Below are positions 50,131-59,526 of a DNA stretch of 64,000 bases, piece after piece. Source of the DNA: Streptomyces clavifer (lineage in GTDB: Bacteria > Actinomycetota > Actinomycetes > Streptomycetales > Streptomycetaceae); assembly GCA_014651175.1 (NCBI GenBank), contig BMWJ01000011.1, positions 62,001 to 126,000 on the forward strand, given 5' to 3'. The notes under the pieces were generated by a model. That model was not told where the DNA came from. It searched no databases and worked only from the letters and a program-made list of their open reading frames with translations. The position numbers and the translations under genes were made by a program. Each line of letters begins with the position of its first letter. The stretch's first letter is position 1.

Positions 50131-50706
50131 ATGGCGTTTCAGGAACATGTGGAACGGGTCGCTGACGACGTCGTGGGGGAGTTCCCGCCGGACGGCGGCA
50201 TCTACGCGGTGACGTTCCGGATCGACAGCGTCGACCAGGATCCACGATGGCCGTACGTGGCGGTCGGCTACACGACCGAGGCCGACGCCGCGGAAGAGGC
50301 GGAGAGGCTTTCGGACTCCTGGGAGTCGCGCTGGAGTTATGCGTGCTTCCCGGAGACCGGCCTCGAAGGAGTCCGGCTCGTCGGGCGCGACCCTGAAGGT
50401 GTCGAACTCCACCGGCGGGAGGCGGAGTCCCGGGGGCTTTGGTACGAAGATGACGATGAGCCGGACGACTGCGACTCGCAGTTGGTGGAGTGGTTCTACG
50501 AGGTGTGTGTCAGGGCGGCCCAACGCCTCCACGAGAGCGGCAGGATCGTGGAGGTGCTGGGCCGGCCGGTCCCCGTGATTCTGTACGACATGTTCGATCC
50601 GGATGCGATGTTCCGGCTGACCGCGGACGCCAATGCGGCGGAGCTGATCGAGGAGTTCATGGCCGGGGGCCCGGCTGGACGGCGCGGGCCCCCAAGGCGT
50701 AGCTGA
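50131..50706 (+). CDS. Hypothetical protein, 191 aa
   Basis: Unrecognised acidic soluble protein. ATG 50131 has a strong GGGAGGAAG site. The middle (GYTTEADAAEEAERLSDSWESRW, YEDDDEPDDCDSQLVEWFYE) is highly acidic. The layout recalls small immunity or DUF4303-like proteins, but I see no diagnostic motif. The gene stands alone. Confidence 0.7.
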   Translation: MAFQEHVERVADDVVGEFPPDGGIYAVTFRIDSVDQDPRWPYVAVGYTTEADAAEEAERLSDSWESRWSYACFPETGLEGVRLVGRDPEGVELHRREAESRGLWYEDDDEPDDCDSQLVEWFYEVCVRAAQRLHESGRIVEVLGRPVPVILYDMFDPDAMFRLTADANAAELIEEFMAGGPAGRRGPPRRS

Positions 50707-51046
50707 GCACTGCCGGACCGGCAAGCCCTCGCGGCCCGCACCCGGTGCAGTGTCCGTTCTCGACGCTGCCGCGCTGGCCACTGTTCGCGGCCTTCACGCG
50801 CTCCGTCCGCAGTCCCACAGGTGGTGCTGAGACTGACCGGAGCGCCGATTCGGTCCTCAGAGGACGCGAGCAGCACCGTGAAGGCGAAGCTCTGCGGTTC
50901 GAGCCGAGGCGAACCCGGGTTGGAACCGCTGAGTTCTCGACATGCGGACCAGTCGTGCCCGACTCACCGTCGCCCATGCCCTGGTACTGCTCGGCGACGA
51001 GGATCCGCTCGGTGGCGAGATCTCTTTGCGGCGGAACCGCAAGCCG
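50707..51046. other. Gene-free stretch
   Basis: Lies between the 191-aa protein gene and the convergent small membrane protein gene. No gene or strong hairpin recognised. Confidence 0.4.
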
Positions 51047-51289
51047 TCAGAAGGGCATACGACCACGGGCGCGACGGCCGGCCGAGCCGCTGTGGCCGAC
51101 GGCCTTGGAGCTGCTGCGGAAAGGCTTACTGAAGATGCGCCCCAGCACGCCGGGTGCCTTGCCGCCCGCGCGCGAACCCAGCCCCAGGGTGCGCTGAGTG
51201 CCCCGCTCCGGATGACGCGACAGGCGCGGAACGAAGAAGGCCAGAACGACCAGGACGACGCACACGGCAACGATTCCGACAACCATCAT
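51047..51289 (-). CDS. Small conserved Streptomyces membrane protein (DUF6411-like)
   Basis: An 80-aa single-pass protein. AGGAG precedes two adjacent ATGs (51289, 51286). MMVVGIVAVCVVLVVLAFFVPRL forms the helix. A basic tail follows (SRHPERGTQRTLGLGSRAGG, KAPGVLGRIFSKPFRSSSKA), ending RGRMPF. This layout occurs widely in Streptomyces; I recall it as DUF6411, without certainty. Function unknown. Confidence 0.78.
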   Translation of the reverse strand: MMVVGIVAVCVVLVVLAFFVPRLSRHPERGTQRTLGLGSRAGGKAPGVLGRIFSKPFRSSSKAVGHSGSAGRRARGRMPF

Positions 51290-51766
51290 GACGGACTCCT
51301 CAAATCGACGTTGGACCTGCCGTGTGCCCGACGACGTCGCCTCTATGCCGGGTCGTGCTCCGTGAAAGAGCCGAAGGGGGGGAGGGAGCCGGCGCGGTCC
51401 TCGGAACCGCCCACCGACGACCTGGTATCCGGACGCCTGGACTCCGCATGCTTCCGCACACCCCGTAGTCGGACGCATGTTTTCGCGTCGACCCGGGGCC
51501 GCGACGGAACAGCATGATCCCGGCTGCCGTCTCAGCCGGGCAGGGCCGCCATGGCGACCGGCTCCGAGGGCCGGCGCGTGGCAACGACCAGGGCGAGCCG
51601 TCGGCGGGGGACCGAACGAGGGCTCCGCAGTGCTGTGCCGGCCTCCAAAGCCTGGCCGCCCTCGGCCACGAGAGGGGGTTCGTACGCGGGATACAGGCCC
51701 GATCGGCGGCTGAGCACGCTGCGGGAGACAGCGCAGGAGGGTGAGAGGCGGTCATTTGGGCACACG
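51290..51766. other. Gene-free stretch
   Basis: Divergent region upstream of the small membrane protein and of the 51767 gene. Frames are Arg-rich and unsupported. Confidence 0.4.
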
Positions 51767-52246
51767 ATGTCTATGTCCGGAGAACACGCACGTCCCTCGA
51801 GCACCCTCTTCCGCTCCGCCTCCGAGCCGCCCTCACGGGGAGCGAAGCACGGGCGCCGCACGGGATTCGGCAAGCGGCTTCGCCTCAGGATCTTCGCCTA
51901 CCGCGATGTCGAGTTCCTCTCCACTCATGTCCCCGACAGAGCCGGTCCGGGTGAGGAATGTCTGCTCCTGGTGCATGTCCGCAAGGTCGTCGGCCAGATC
52001 CACTACCGGGTCTGCACCGCGTGTGGTGAGGGCGTGATCAGTGGCGTCGACATCGACGACCACCTCCACTCCACCGGGCTCGGCACCCGCGCCTTGTCGC
52101 ACCTCCGATCCCGTCACCCCGGTACCACTTGGCGAAGCACTCTGACCCTGCGCGCCACACGTGATCTTCTGCGCCGCATGCGCATCCCCGCCGCTTCATC
52201 CGCATCCGCGTGTGCGCACGTTCGCGCGCTCGGACCGGCAGGCTGA
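51767..52246 (+). CDS. Hypothetical protein with possible GNAT-like C-terminus
   Basis: A 159-aa protein of unknown function. The core (RIFAYRDVEFLSTHVPDRAG, LLLVHVRKVVGQIHYRVCTA) consists of alternating strands. HSTGLGTRALSHLRSRHPGT resembles the GxGTRAL turn-helix of acetyltransferases, but the rest of the fold is missing or diverged. The start is uncertain: ATG 51767 or 51773, with no close ribosome site; the frame is open back to 51551. Confidence 0.55.
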   Translation: MSMSGEHARPSSTLFRSASEPPSRGAKHGRRTGFGKRLRLRIFAYRDVEFLSTHVPDRAGPGEECLLLVHVRKVVGQIHYRVCTACGEGVISGVDIDDHLHSTGLGTRALSHLRSRHPGTTWRSTLTLRATRDLLRRMRIPAASSASACAHVRALGPAG

Positions 52247-52895
52247 CGCATAGTCCGCGCACCCATGTGCCTCTGCCCGCCCCCCCCGGGGTACGTACGG
52301 CGGTGTGGCCTGACACGGACATCTCGTTCCGGGCAGGAGAAATCTGCAGTTCAGCGTGTATTGGGGCTGCACCGGCTGCTGGACAGCAGGTGTGGCACTT
52401 CCGGGCACCGCCGCCGTGTCCACCAGGCGTCTCGCGGTCGAAGGCCGTCAAGCCCTTCACCCTGCACGGGGACGCGAACCGGCTCTCCGGCACACCCGGG
52501 CCGGCATCTGTCGCGGGTGATCCAGACATTGCGCCTATGCGCCGTTATGGCGTAGCAAGCCTCGGGCTCGGCCCCTGGCCCGGCTGCGACCCGACGGGGT
52601 GACGTAGGCGCGAACGCTTGCTCCACACTTCTCAGGTTGATACCGAAGCCGCCCAGGCCGACGGCGCTTGCGTGTGTCGGCTCAATGCTCCCTCGGCGGA
52701 AGTGCTGGCGGCAGTCGTTGCCCTTCTGTATAACCTCGGCTCCCCACACAGCCGCTGTGCAGGCCTACCCCTGGAGCTTTCTGAGACCAGTGCGCCAGGG
52801 GTTGCTTAAATGATCTTGAGCCTGCTGCAATGCCGGGGTGAGGCTTGGTGCCGAGGATCGGCGCAGCTCGGTAGCGACGGGGGGCGGAAGGAGAA
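52247..52895. other. Gene-free stretch
   Basis: About 650 bp with no recognisable gene on either strand. Confidence 0.5.
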
Positions 52896-53500
52896 ATGGC
52901 GGCAGCAGTGCCTCGGGGCGCCGCGAAGAGGGCCAGCCGGTTGGACTGGGAACTGGTGCCCCTGGAAGGTGTCGGGCCGCTGCGTTTCGGCATGCGTATC
53001 GCTGAGGTCGGCGCAGCGCTTCCAGGCATGACCGAGATCCGACAGTTCCAGGCCGATCCTGGTTTCCCGGAGACCCTCGGGGTGGAGTTCGGCGTGGGTC
53101 GTGCGCAGCCCGCCGTGTACGCCTACTTCGCCGACGGCCAGCTGCACTGCGTCGCGATCGACGCGGTCCGCGGACCCCAGGTGACCCTCTGGGGAAGGGA
53201 GTTGTCCGGATGTGTCCCCGCCGATCTGGAACGGTTTTCCTGCTGCACGCTCACAGGTGCGAAGTGCTCGATGTGTCCTACGGTCCGCGGGGGAACCCCG
53301 GAGTCAACGGGCTCGGTCTGGTGATGCGGGTCCAGTCGTTCGCCGACACCGTGTTGACCCGACCGGTCATGGTGGCCCGTGCCTGGGCCGACCGGTGCAC
53401 TGACGACTGGGAAGGCGCGATCCCGGAGTGCGAATGGGCGGGCCGCCCGTGGCCCGGTGCGGGTGACACGGAATCCTGGCACCCGCCCGGCCACAGAACG
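52896..53500 (+). pseudogene. Uncharacterised gene interrupted by a frameshift
   Basis: From ATG 52896 the frame reads as a folded protein (LVPLEGVGPLRFGMRIAEVG, VYAYFADGQLHCVAIDAVRG) up to VPADLERF near 53237, then turns Cys/Thr-rich. The next frame over continues the sense at once (LLHAHRCEVLDVSYGPRGNP, ADRCTDDWEGAIPECEWAG). One missing T in the tetra-T run at about 53235-53238 would explain the switch. This may be a genuine pseudogene or a homopolymer sequencing error. The family is unknown to me, and the C-terminal limit is approximate. Confidence 0.6.
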
Positions 53501-53724
53501 CTCGGGGGCGGCCGGCAACCTCCCTTCCAGCCGGACCCACCCTGCGCGAGGGCTGAGGCCGCACCGACTGGGAGTCGGACAGGCGACCGGGCCGGCGACC
53601 GCGGCCTTCAGGCAGCGTCGTGCTCAGGGTGCGCAGCCCCGTGTCCAGGTCCGGAAGCAGGGCTGCAGGTGGTCCACGACGCTCATTCACACCGGCGCGG
53701 GCGGGGGTTCTCAGGCTCAGGTCA

Positions 53725-54096
53725 CTAGCCTTGCGAAGTCGCGACCACAGTGATCGTTTCGTGGCCTTCCCGCCGGATCCGCTCATCTCCCCAGGCGCCC
53801 AGCGGCCCCAGCGCCTGATTGAGCATGCGCCCGTGCTCCGTCAGGGAATACTCCACCCGCGGCGGCACCTCCGCATGAACCTCTCGGAGCACGAGACCGT
53901 CCGCTTCCATCTCACGCAGGTGCTGCGTCAGCATCTTCTCGCTCACTCCTGGAAGGCCGCGACGGAGCTCGGCGAAGCGGCGTACACGGTGAGTGTCCAG
54001 TTCCCAGAGGATCATTCCCTTCCACTTGCCGCTCAGCACATCGAGCGCAGCGTCGATGCCGCAGATGTAAGGCCCGCATCTGGGCGCCTTGGCCAT
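53725..54096 (-). CDS. HxlR-family transcriptional regulator
   Basis: Winged-helix regulator of the HxlR/MarR-like family, 123 aa. CGPYICGIDAALDVLSGKWK holds the conserved Cys of redox- or aldehyde-sensing members (CxxxxAL...GKW). It continues with RFAELRRGLPGVSEKMLTQH (recognition helix) and LREMEADGLVLREVHAEVPP with VEYSLTEHG (wing). It is divergently transcribed from the oxidoreductase gene across a 59-bp gap full of inverted repeats, so it very likely controls both. Confidence 0.92.
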   Translation of the reverse strand: MAKAPRCGPYICGIDAALDVLSGKWKGMILWELDTHRVRRFAELRRGLPGVSEKMLTQHLREMEADGLVLREVHAEVPPRVEYSLTEHGRMLNQALGPLGAWGDERIRREGHETITVVATSQG

Positions 54097-54106
54097 TGCT
54101 GATCCC

Positions 54107-54146
54107 CTTACGAAAAGGTAAGTACCGCAGAAAATAGTGGGTACTT
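54107..54146. promoter_or_regulatory. Overlapping inverted repeats, likely HxlR operator
   Basis: Two nested palindromes: CTTAC (54107-54111) with GTAAG (54118-54122), and AAGTACC (54120-54126) with GGTACTT (54140-54146). AT-rich and centred in the divergent intergenic gap, this is where an HxlR dimer would repress both genes. Confidence 0.6.
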
Positions 54147-54155
54147 CCGAGACTA

Positions 54156-55088
54156 GTGGCGCTCTCCGAGGATGGAGGGGTGAACGAACAACGGAACCGC
54201 ACCACCAGGCAAAAGAGCCCTGTCACCGTGATCGGGCTTGGCCCCATGGGCCAGGCGATGGCTCACACCCTTCTCAGCGCCGGCCACCCGGTCACCGTCT
54301 GGAACCGCACCGCCGGCCGGGCCGACGCTGTCGTGACCGCCGGAGCAACGCGTGCTTCGACTCCCAGCGAGGCGGTCGAGGCGAGTGACCTCGTGCTCCT
54401 CAGTCTCACCGACTACCAGGCCATGTATGACGTTCTCGGCAGCGCCACCGCATCGCTCGCCGGTCGGACGCTGGTCAACCTGAGCTCCGACACCCCCGAC
54501 CGCACACGCGAGGCAGCAACGTGGGCGGCGGGTCACGACGCCGCCTTCCTCACCGGAGGTGTCATGGTCCCCGCGCCGATGGTCGGTACGGAGGCAGCCC
54601 TTGTCTACTACAGCGGTCCTGATGAGGCGTGGGAAAGCCATCTGCCGACGTTGACGCTGCTCGGCACACCAAGGCATCTGGGCGAGGATCCTGGCCTCGC
54701 CCAGATGATGTACCAGGCCCAGCTCGCGGTGTTCCTCACCACCCTGTCCGGCCTGATGCACGCCACCGCGATGCTGGGCACCGCGGGGGTGACGGCCGAG
54801 GAGGCGCTGCCGGAGTTGCTCTCCTTCGCGGACTCGATCGGCGACATCGTGAGGGCTGGTGAAGAAAACCCCGGCGCCGCGCTCGATGACGGAAAGCACC
54901 CCGGTGACCTCAGCACGGTCACCATGATGGGTGCGACGTCCGACCACATCGTCGAGACGAGCACGTCACTCGGGCTCGACCTGGCTCTTCCACGCGCGGT
55001 GCAAGCCCACTATCGGCGGGTGATCGAGGACGGGCACGGCAGCGACAACTGGACTCGCATCATCGACAGCATCCGAGGACCACGCTGA
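54156..55088 (+). CDS. NAD(P)-dependent imine reductase-like oxidoreductase
   Basis: Member of the 6-phosphogluconate/3-hydroxyisobutyrate dehydrogenase superfamily, closest to imine reductases. The Rossmann motif is VTVIGLGPMGQAMAHTLLSAG, followed by VTVWNRTAGRAD, where NRT suits NADPH. GGVMVPAPMVGTEAALVYYSG is typical of imine reductases. The C-terminal helical domain (MYQAQLAVFLTTLSGLMHAT) forms the dimer active site; the usual catalytic Asp/Tyr position was not assigned with certainty. A GTG at 54156 or 54180 may be the start; the latter has its GGAGGG too close. The neighbouring HxlR suggests induction by a reactive carbonyl or imine compound (inference). Confidence 0.85.
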   Translation: MALSEDGGVNEQRNRTTRQKSPVTVIGLGPMGQAMAHTLLSAGHPVTVWNRTAGRADAVVTAGATRASTPSEAVEASDLVLLSLTDYQAMYDVLGSATASLAGRTLVNLSSDTPDRTREAATWAAGHDAAFLTGGVMVPAPMVGTEAALVYYSGPDEAWESHLPTLTLLGTPRHLGEDPGLAQMMYQAQLAVFLTTLSGLMHATAMLGTAGVTAEEALPELLSFADSIGDIVRAGEENPGAALDDGKHPGDLSTVTMMGATSDHIVETSTSLGLDLALPRAVQAHYRRVIEDGHGSDNWTRIIDSIRGPR

Positions 55089-55425
55089 CACACAAGAAAC
55101 CGTTCAGTGCCCGCACGGCGCAACTCTGCCCCGACCCCACTGACCACGCGCGCCCGTGCCGGGCCATGCCCCGGCACGGGTCGGGTCTGGCAAGCGGGGA
55201 CTCACGCGGCGCATCGGAGGCTGTCGTTCGTCCGGGGTAACCCGTCACTCCGACAGCGGGCATGAACTGTGCCGTTGACGCAGACAGCCCGTCACAAGCG
55301 CCGGTCCCCCGACGAACGAACGTAGCGAGGGCGGGCGCGGCCGATGAGAGCTGAGGAGGCCGAGGGCTCCTACGGCAGCAGGGGCTCGGACCGCGCGTCA
55401 CGGTCCGGGCCCCTGCCGCATCGTG
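55089..55425. other. Intergenic region between convergent genes
   Basis: No gene seen. It contains the terminator hairpin at 55378-55416. Confidence 0.45.
55378..55416. terminator. Hairpin terminator between convergent genes
   Basis: GCAGGGGC-T-CGGACCG (55378-55393) pairs with CGGTCCG-G-GCCCCTGC (55401-55416), joined by a T/G wobble, with a 7-nt loop. It lies 10 bp beyond the stop of the minus-strand beta-propeller gene. Confidence 0.65.
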
Positions 55426-56928
55426 TCACCGGTCGGCTGCCCTGCTCGGTACGCGCATCGTCGGCCGGCGCAAGATCTGGCCGGCGGTGGTGCCGACGAG
55501 GGGCGTGCCGTCGGGTGCCACGTGCAGGGAGAGCCATCCGTACGGGGGCAGCGGACGCCGGGGGAGTACTGTGCCGTCGGCCGCGTCGACGGATACGAGG
55601 CTTCCGTCTGCGCACAGGGCGTACAGGATCCCGGCATGCGAGTCGAGGTCGATGACCTCGGACTCCAACGGCCTGTTCCAGAGGACCTCACCGGACGGGA
55701 AGCCCCGGCGTACGAGTTCAGTGCGCCCGTGCAGCAGAGCGGCGCCGGCGGCATCGCACACGTACACCACCCGACCGAGCGGCGCGTCGACGGAGAAGAG
55801 CATGGTCTCGTGCGCGTCGGGGGCGAGCGCGACCACTTTCCCGCCGGTCCGCACGTACAGCAGCTCGGGGCACCGGCGGGCCTGGAGCGGAACAAGGTCG
55901 TATCGGTCCGGCACGTGGACCGATCCGATCCGGTGGCTGCCGTCGGCGGCGAATATCTGTGTGCTGGGCGGGGTGGGCGGATCCGTCCCGATACATCGGT
56001 CGTACGCGTCCCGGATTGCCCAGACTCCGTCCGAACGGGCGGACATCGTGGCCGAGAACGGCACGGAGTGCCGGTCGAGAACGGTGCCGTCGACCGTGTC
56101 CACGAGCAGGAAATCGGTCCGGGTACGGGCGTCCGGGCCTGAGACGGCCACACGCACGCTCCGCTCGTCGGCGGCCACCGCGATCCGGGTGCCGCCGCTC
56201 GCCGAGGGCGCGGGCACGCTCCACATCGCTGTCCCGTCCGCGGCCCAGCACTCCACGGCCACGTGTTTACGAGTGGCGAGCACGCGGCCGTCGCCTAGCC
56301 CGGCCACGGCCCGTACCCCGCCCTGCGCGTCGTAACTGCGTCCGGCCCGCTCGGCCAGCGTGCGCAGCAGCGGCAGCGCAGGCGATATGCAGTCGTACAC
56401 CCTCGGGATCTCGGGGGTGTGCGGTGTCCGGTCGAGGGCGGTCAGGTCGAGGGCATCGGAGGGGAGGTTGCGCCAGTTCGCCCGTACGACCGTCGCCCGG
56501 GCAGTCCAGGGGGCGCCCTCGTTGTCCATGGTGAAGAAGTTGAGTTCGAGGGTGTGGTCGTCCAGCCAGCGGACCGGCTCGATGCCCCACGCCGGGTCGG
56601 CGAAGTCGACGCGGTGGCCCGTGTCGCACTCAAGCAGGGTGAGGCCGCCTTTGCGGTCGTACTCGTCGCCGTTGTCGAGGCCGATGGCAAGGAGGGGCAG
56701 CGTGGGGTGGAAGGCGATCGACTCGGCCTCCGTCGTGAAGGTCAGCAAGTGGGCGCAGGACAGGTCGGCGGCGCGGTACACGGCGACGCGGCTGTACCGG
56801 TGCAGCACCGAACTGCTCGCGATCCACTGTCCGTCGCTGCTGACCACTACGTCGCACGGGTATCCGAGCAGTTCGGGAAACGGCTGGTCGTGGAGCGTGG
56901 TGGTGTGCGGTTCAGGCCGATCAGCCAT
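55426..56928 (-). CDS. WD40/PQQ-like beta-propeller protein
   Basis: A 500-aa cytoplasmic protein with repeated strands typical of WD40 or quinoprotein-like propellers: DVVVSSDGQWIASSS, SIAFHPTLPLLAIGLDNGDE, VRAVAGLGDGRVLATRKH, RIAVAADERSVRVAVSG, LSLHVAPDGTPLVGTTAGQIL. There is no signal peptide. Such proteins serve as scaffolds. It overlaps the upstream gene's stop by 8 nt, so the two are co-translated and perhaps interact. No enzymatic motif is seen. Confidence 0.85.
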   Translation of the reverse strand: MADRPEPHTTTLHDQPFPELLGYPCDVVVSSDGQWIASSSVLHRYSRVAVYRAADLSCAHLLTFTTEAESIAFHPTLPLLAIGLDNGDEYDRKGGLTLLECDTGHRVDFADPAWGIEPVRWLDDHTLELNFFTMDNEGAPWTARATVVRANWRNLPSDALDLTALDRTPHTPEIPRVYDCISPALPLLRTLAERAGRSYDAQGGVRAVAGLGDGRVLATRKHVAVECWAADGTAMWSVPAPSASGGTRIAVAADERSVRVAVSGPDARTRTDFLLVDTVDGTVLDRHSVPFSATMSARSDGVWAIRDAYDRCIGTDPPTPPSTQIFAADGSHRIGSVHVPDRYDLVPLQARRCPELLYVRTGGKVVALAPDAHETMLFSVDAPLGRVVYVCDAAGAALLHGRTELVRRGFPSGEVLWNRPLESEVIDLDSHAGILYALCADGSLVSVDAADGTVLPRRPLPPYGWLSLHVAPDGTPLVGTTAGQILRRPTMRVPSRAADR

Positions 56929-57598
56929 GGTGCTCCGTGAGATGGGCGAACGAGACCCGGGCCAGGGTACCGAGGGTTTCGGGCGTCGCGGCTGGGACGA
57001 GGCTCAGGAACGACTTGGCGAAGGCGTCGCACTGCGTGCTGAGTGCCCCTACCTCCAGCGCCTGGGTTACACGAGGGATCAACTCGTAGTAGCAGAAGGG
57101 GTGCTCGGCTGCGATGTAGGCCAGCAGGGCTGCTTCGTACGATACGTGCTCCCCGTCGTGCGCCCAGGAGTCCAACGCGAGCAGCAGCGGGAACTGGGCC
57201 AGCACCTCCCACTGGGCCAACGGGACGTCTTCGTATCCGGCGGGCCACTGGCGGTCCGCGAGTCGTAGCAGCATCGCGAGTTCGGACATGAACTCCGGCA
57301 CGCTCCTTGGCCCGGCGGCCGCGGTCCACGCCCGGCGTGCGTCCGGCGGGCAGGCCGCGAAGAACTTCTCGCTGAAGGCCGTGGCCAGGTAGTCCAGCTG
57401 TGAGGCAAGCGGCTGTGCGGTGTGCCGCCAGGTCACGTCCCAGTGATCGGTCCGGGTGACCCGCGTGAACCGCAGCACCTCCCACTCCAGCGGGTCGGGC
57501 CCGCCCGCGGCGAGCCCGACAAGGTGCGCGATCGGCCCGCTGGTGAACATGCCTTCAGGATGCAGCGCCACCGCTCCACCTTTCCCATCCTCGATCAA
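56921..57598 (-). CDS. Hypothetical protein, operon partner of the beta-propeller
   Basis: A 225-aa, mostly helical soluble protein with tryptophan-rich patches (RTDHWDVTWRHTAQPLASQL, QWEVLAQFPLLLALDSWAHD). I know no family. Its 3' end overlaps the 5' end of the propeller gene by 8 bp on the same strand. The start at 57598 is the first in the frame; an ATG seventeen residues in (MFTSGPIAHL) is also possible. Confidence 0.7.
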   Translation of the reverse strand: MIEDGKGGAVALHPEGMFTSGPIAHLVGLAAGGPDPLEWEVLRFTRVTRTDHWDVTWRHTAQPLASQLDYLATAFSEKFFAACPPDARRAWTAAAGPRSVPEFMSELAMLLRLADRQWPAGYEDVPLAQWEVLAQFPLLLALDSWAHDGEHVSYEAALLAYIAAEHPFCYYELIPRVTQALEVGALSTQCDAFAKSFLSLVPAATPETLGTLARVSFAHLTEHHG

Positions 57599-57992
57599 TC
57601 CTGTCGCCTGCTGTCGTGGCTACCGCGATTGTCGCGCCGGGCGGGCGACAGCATCAACAAGGGACGCCCCTGAAGAGTTTCTGCGGCTCGTAAGAGAATC
57701 TGCCGAAGGTAGGGGGACTTGACCGCGGATGGCCCAGCCGCGGCAGCGTGGCAGCCAGGGCAGGAATGTCGAGCTAAGGCCTTCGCCCTGATCACAGGGG
57801 TACGCGAGGACTCGCCCCGCTGACCGCACGGGCCGTGATGTGTGCTCTCGCAGGGGTGGCAGATGCCGCACCTCGAGAGTCAAGGCGTCAGGTTTTGCTC
57901 GAAAAGGGTGCTGTTGGTGGTAACTGCTGTCGACGGCATGGACATGCGGAAATTGAGGAGCCAGTACCAGGATCGCATTCTACCCTGGACCC
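57599..57992. other. Gene-free stretch
   Basis: Lies between the start of the minus-strand operon and the exonuclease stub. It holds the operon's promoter region; nothing else recognised. Confidence 0.4.
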
Positions 57993-58110
57993 ATGCGCCA
58001 CGAATCCGCCCTGTTGAACGTCGTCGATGTGGAAGCGACCTGTTGGGATGGATGCGGTTGCCCGGCTCTGTGAACGAGATCATCGAGATCGGTCTCACAG
58101 TGGTTGACGT
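57993..58110 (+). pseudogene. 5' stub of a KapD-like DEDDh 3'-5' exonuclease
   Basis: ATG 57993 begins MRHESALLNVVDVEATCWDG, the exonuclease motif I (VDVEATCW, with the catalytic D-x-E). The frame then shifts, and the next frame continues SVNEIIEIGLTVVDV, the standard second strand. The sequence breaks off at about 58110, where the transposase copy begins. The rest of the exonuclease is not found beyond the insertion, so both an insertion and a deletion seem to have occurred. Confidence 0.65.
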
Positions 58111-59045
58111 GTCGGAACGGTGCCGCGTATCCCTGCGAGCTTGACGGTGCCGAGGTAGATGTAGGCGCGTTTCCCGTAGCGGGTGGCGACCGCGCGGAAG
58201 CCTTTCGGGCGGTTGATTGCGCGTTCGACGGTGTTGAGCTTCTTGTACCGCTCGCTGTCGAAGCCGGTGGGACGGCCGCCTCGGGAACCGCGATTCTTGC
58301 GGTGTCTCTGCTGGTCGAGGCGTTCGGGGATGGTGTGCCGGATTCCGCGTCGTCGCAGGTGACGACGGTTCGGTTCTTCCGAGAGGCGTAGGTCTTGTCC
58401 GCCAGGACATGGTCGGGCCGGGTCCGAGGTCGGCCGACTCCGATACGGGGCACGGAGACCTGCTCCAGCACTCGCTCGAACGGGGGCCCGTCACCGTAGT
58501 GTCCGGGTGTCAGGACGAGGGCGAGGGGCCGGCATCGCCCGTCGGCGGCAAGGTGGATTCTGGTGGTGAATCCGCCGCGGGAACGTCCCAGACACCATCC
58601 GATCTGACCACTTCCTCCAGCCGGACCGTCAGTTTCCTCAACACTGGATCGACCTGGTTCGTCCCCCCTCTCAGCGATCCCCTTTTGAGGGACCGCGACC
58701 GCCGGCGCCTTCCTCGCGCCGGCGGCGTGCTGGTGGGCCCGCACAGCTGTCGAGTCCACCGAGACGTCCCAGTCGATCCGGCCCGCGGCGTCCTCGGCCG
58801 CTTGGATCCGCGACAGCAGCATCGTCCATGTTCCATCCGCTGACCAGCGGCGATGGCGTTTGTAAACGGTCTCCTACGGCCCGAACCGCTCCGGCAGATC
58901 CCTCCACTGCACGCCCGTCCGGACCCGGTAGAGCACCCCGTTGATCACCCGACGGTGGTCACTCCACCGGCCCGCGGGCCCCACCAGGAGGCAGGAACGA
59001 CTCCAGCCGGTCCCCCTCCGCATTCGTCAGATCCCCACGGCCCAT
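58095..59045 (-). pseudogene. Degraded IS5-family transposase
   Basis: IS5-type DDE transposase on the minus strand, read in pieces. Start [20 protein letters not shown] at 59045; [20 protein letters not shown] in another frame; an in-frame TAG replaces the expected TGG in ERFGP-stop-ETVYKRHRRW (58874-58876); and WDVSVDSTAVRAHQHAAGAR carries the first catalytic Asp, with HVLADKTYASRKNR the second. A last frame change leads to YKKLNTVERAINRPKGFRAV and an end at 58095. At least two frameshifts and one stop mean it is inactive. Terminal repeats were not identified. Confidence 0.8.
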
Positions 59046-59133
59046 ACAGACAGCCTGCCCCCAACATCCCACGCACGTCGCGAGATCCGAGGAACAGTGC
59101 CTAGGGGCGCGGTCATCCCAGAAGGCTGCGCGG

Positions 59134-59526
59134 TCAGCGACGCCGACCGCCGCCGATGCGGCGGTCGTCAGCCAGTGCGGTTAGCGGGCCGAACTCGAGG
59201 GCAAGCTGGTTCCACGTCAGAACCTCGCCACAGCGGGCAGGGAACTCCTTCGGGTTGAACTCGGGCATAGTCCAGGTGCCAGTGCCCCGGTCCCGCAGCC
59301 ACAGGTCCCCGTCACCGTCGACCACGGTCGGCGGGACCGGTACGGGCTCGGCCTGATCGGTCGGCTCCCAGGTGATCCGGCCCGGGTGGGAAACGCGGCG
59401 CAGCTCGGTGGTGGCCAGCCGCGCGGCCAAGTCACGGGTGGACTCTTCGGCGTCCTTGACCGACGCGAGTCGGAAGGCGTCGTCAAGTACGGGCAGGGCT
59501 GGATTCTTGCTGCGCTTTGAACTCAT
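59134..59526 (-). CDS. Hypothetical protein, possibly phiSA1p31-related
   Basis: A 130-aa soluble protein with a strong AGGAGG site before ATG 59526. It has an N-terminal helical part (DAEESTRDLAARLATTELRR) and then GDLWLRDRGTGTWTMPEFNP, with LALEFGPLTAL at the C-terminus. The GDxWxR ... FGPL pattern recalls phiSA1p31-related proteins carried on Streptomyces phages and integrative elements (memory only). The location next to IS debris is compatible with a mobile origin. Confidence 0.6.
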   Translation of the reverse strand: MSSKRSKNPALPVLDDAFRLASVKDAEESTRDLAARLATTELRRVSHPGRITWEPTDQAEPVPVPPTVVDGDGDLWLRDRGTGTWTMPEFNPKEFPARCGEVLTWNQLALEFGPLTALADDRRIGGGRRR

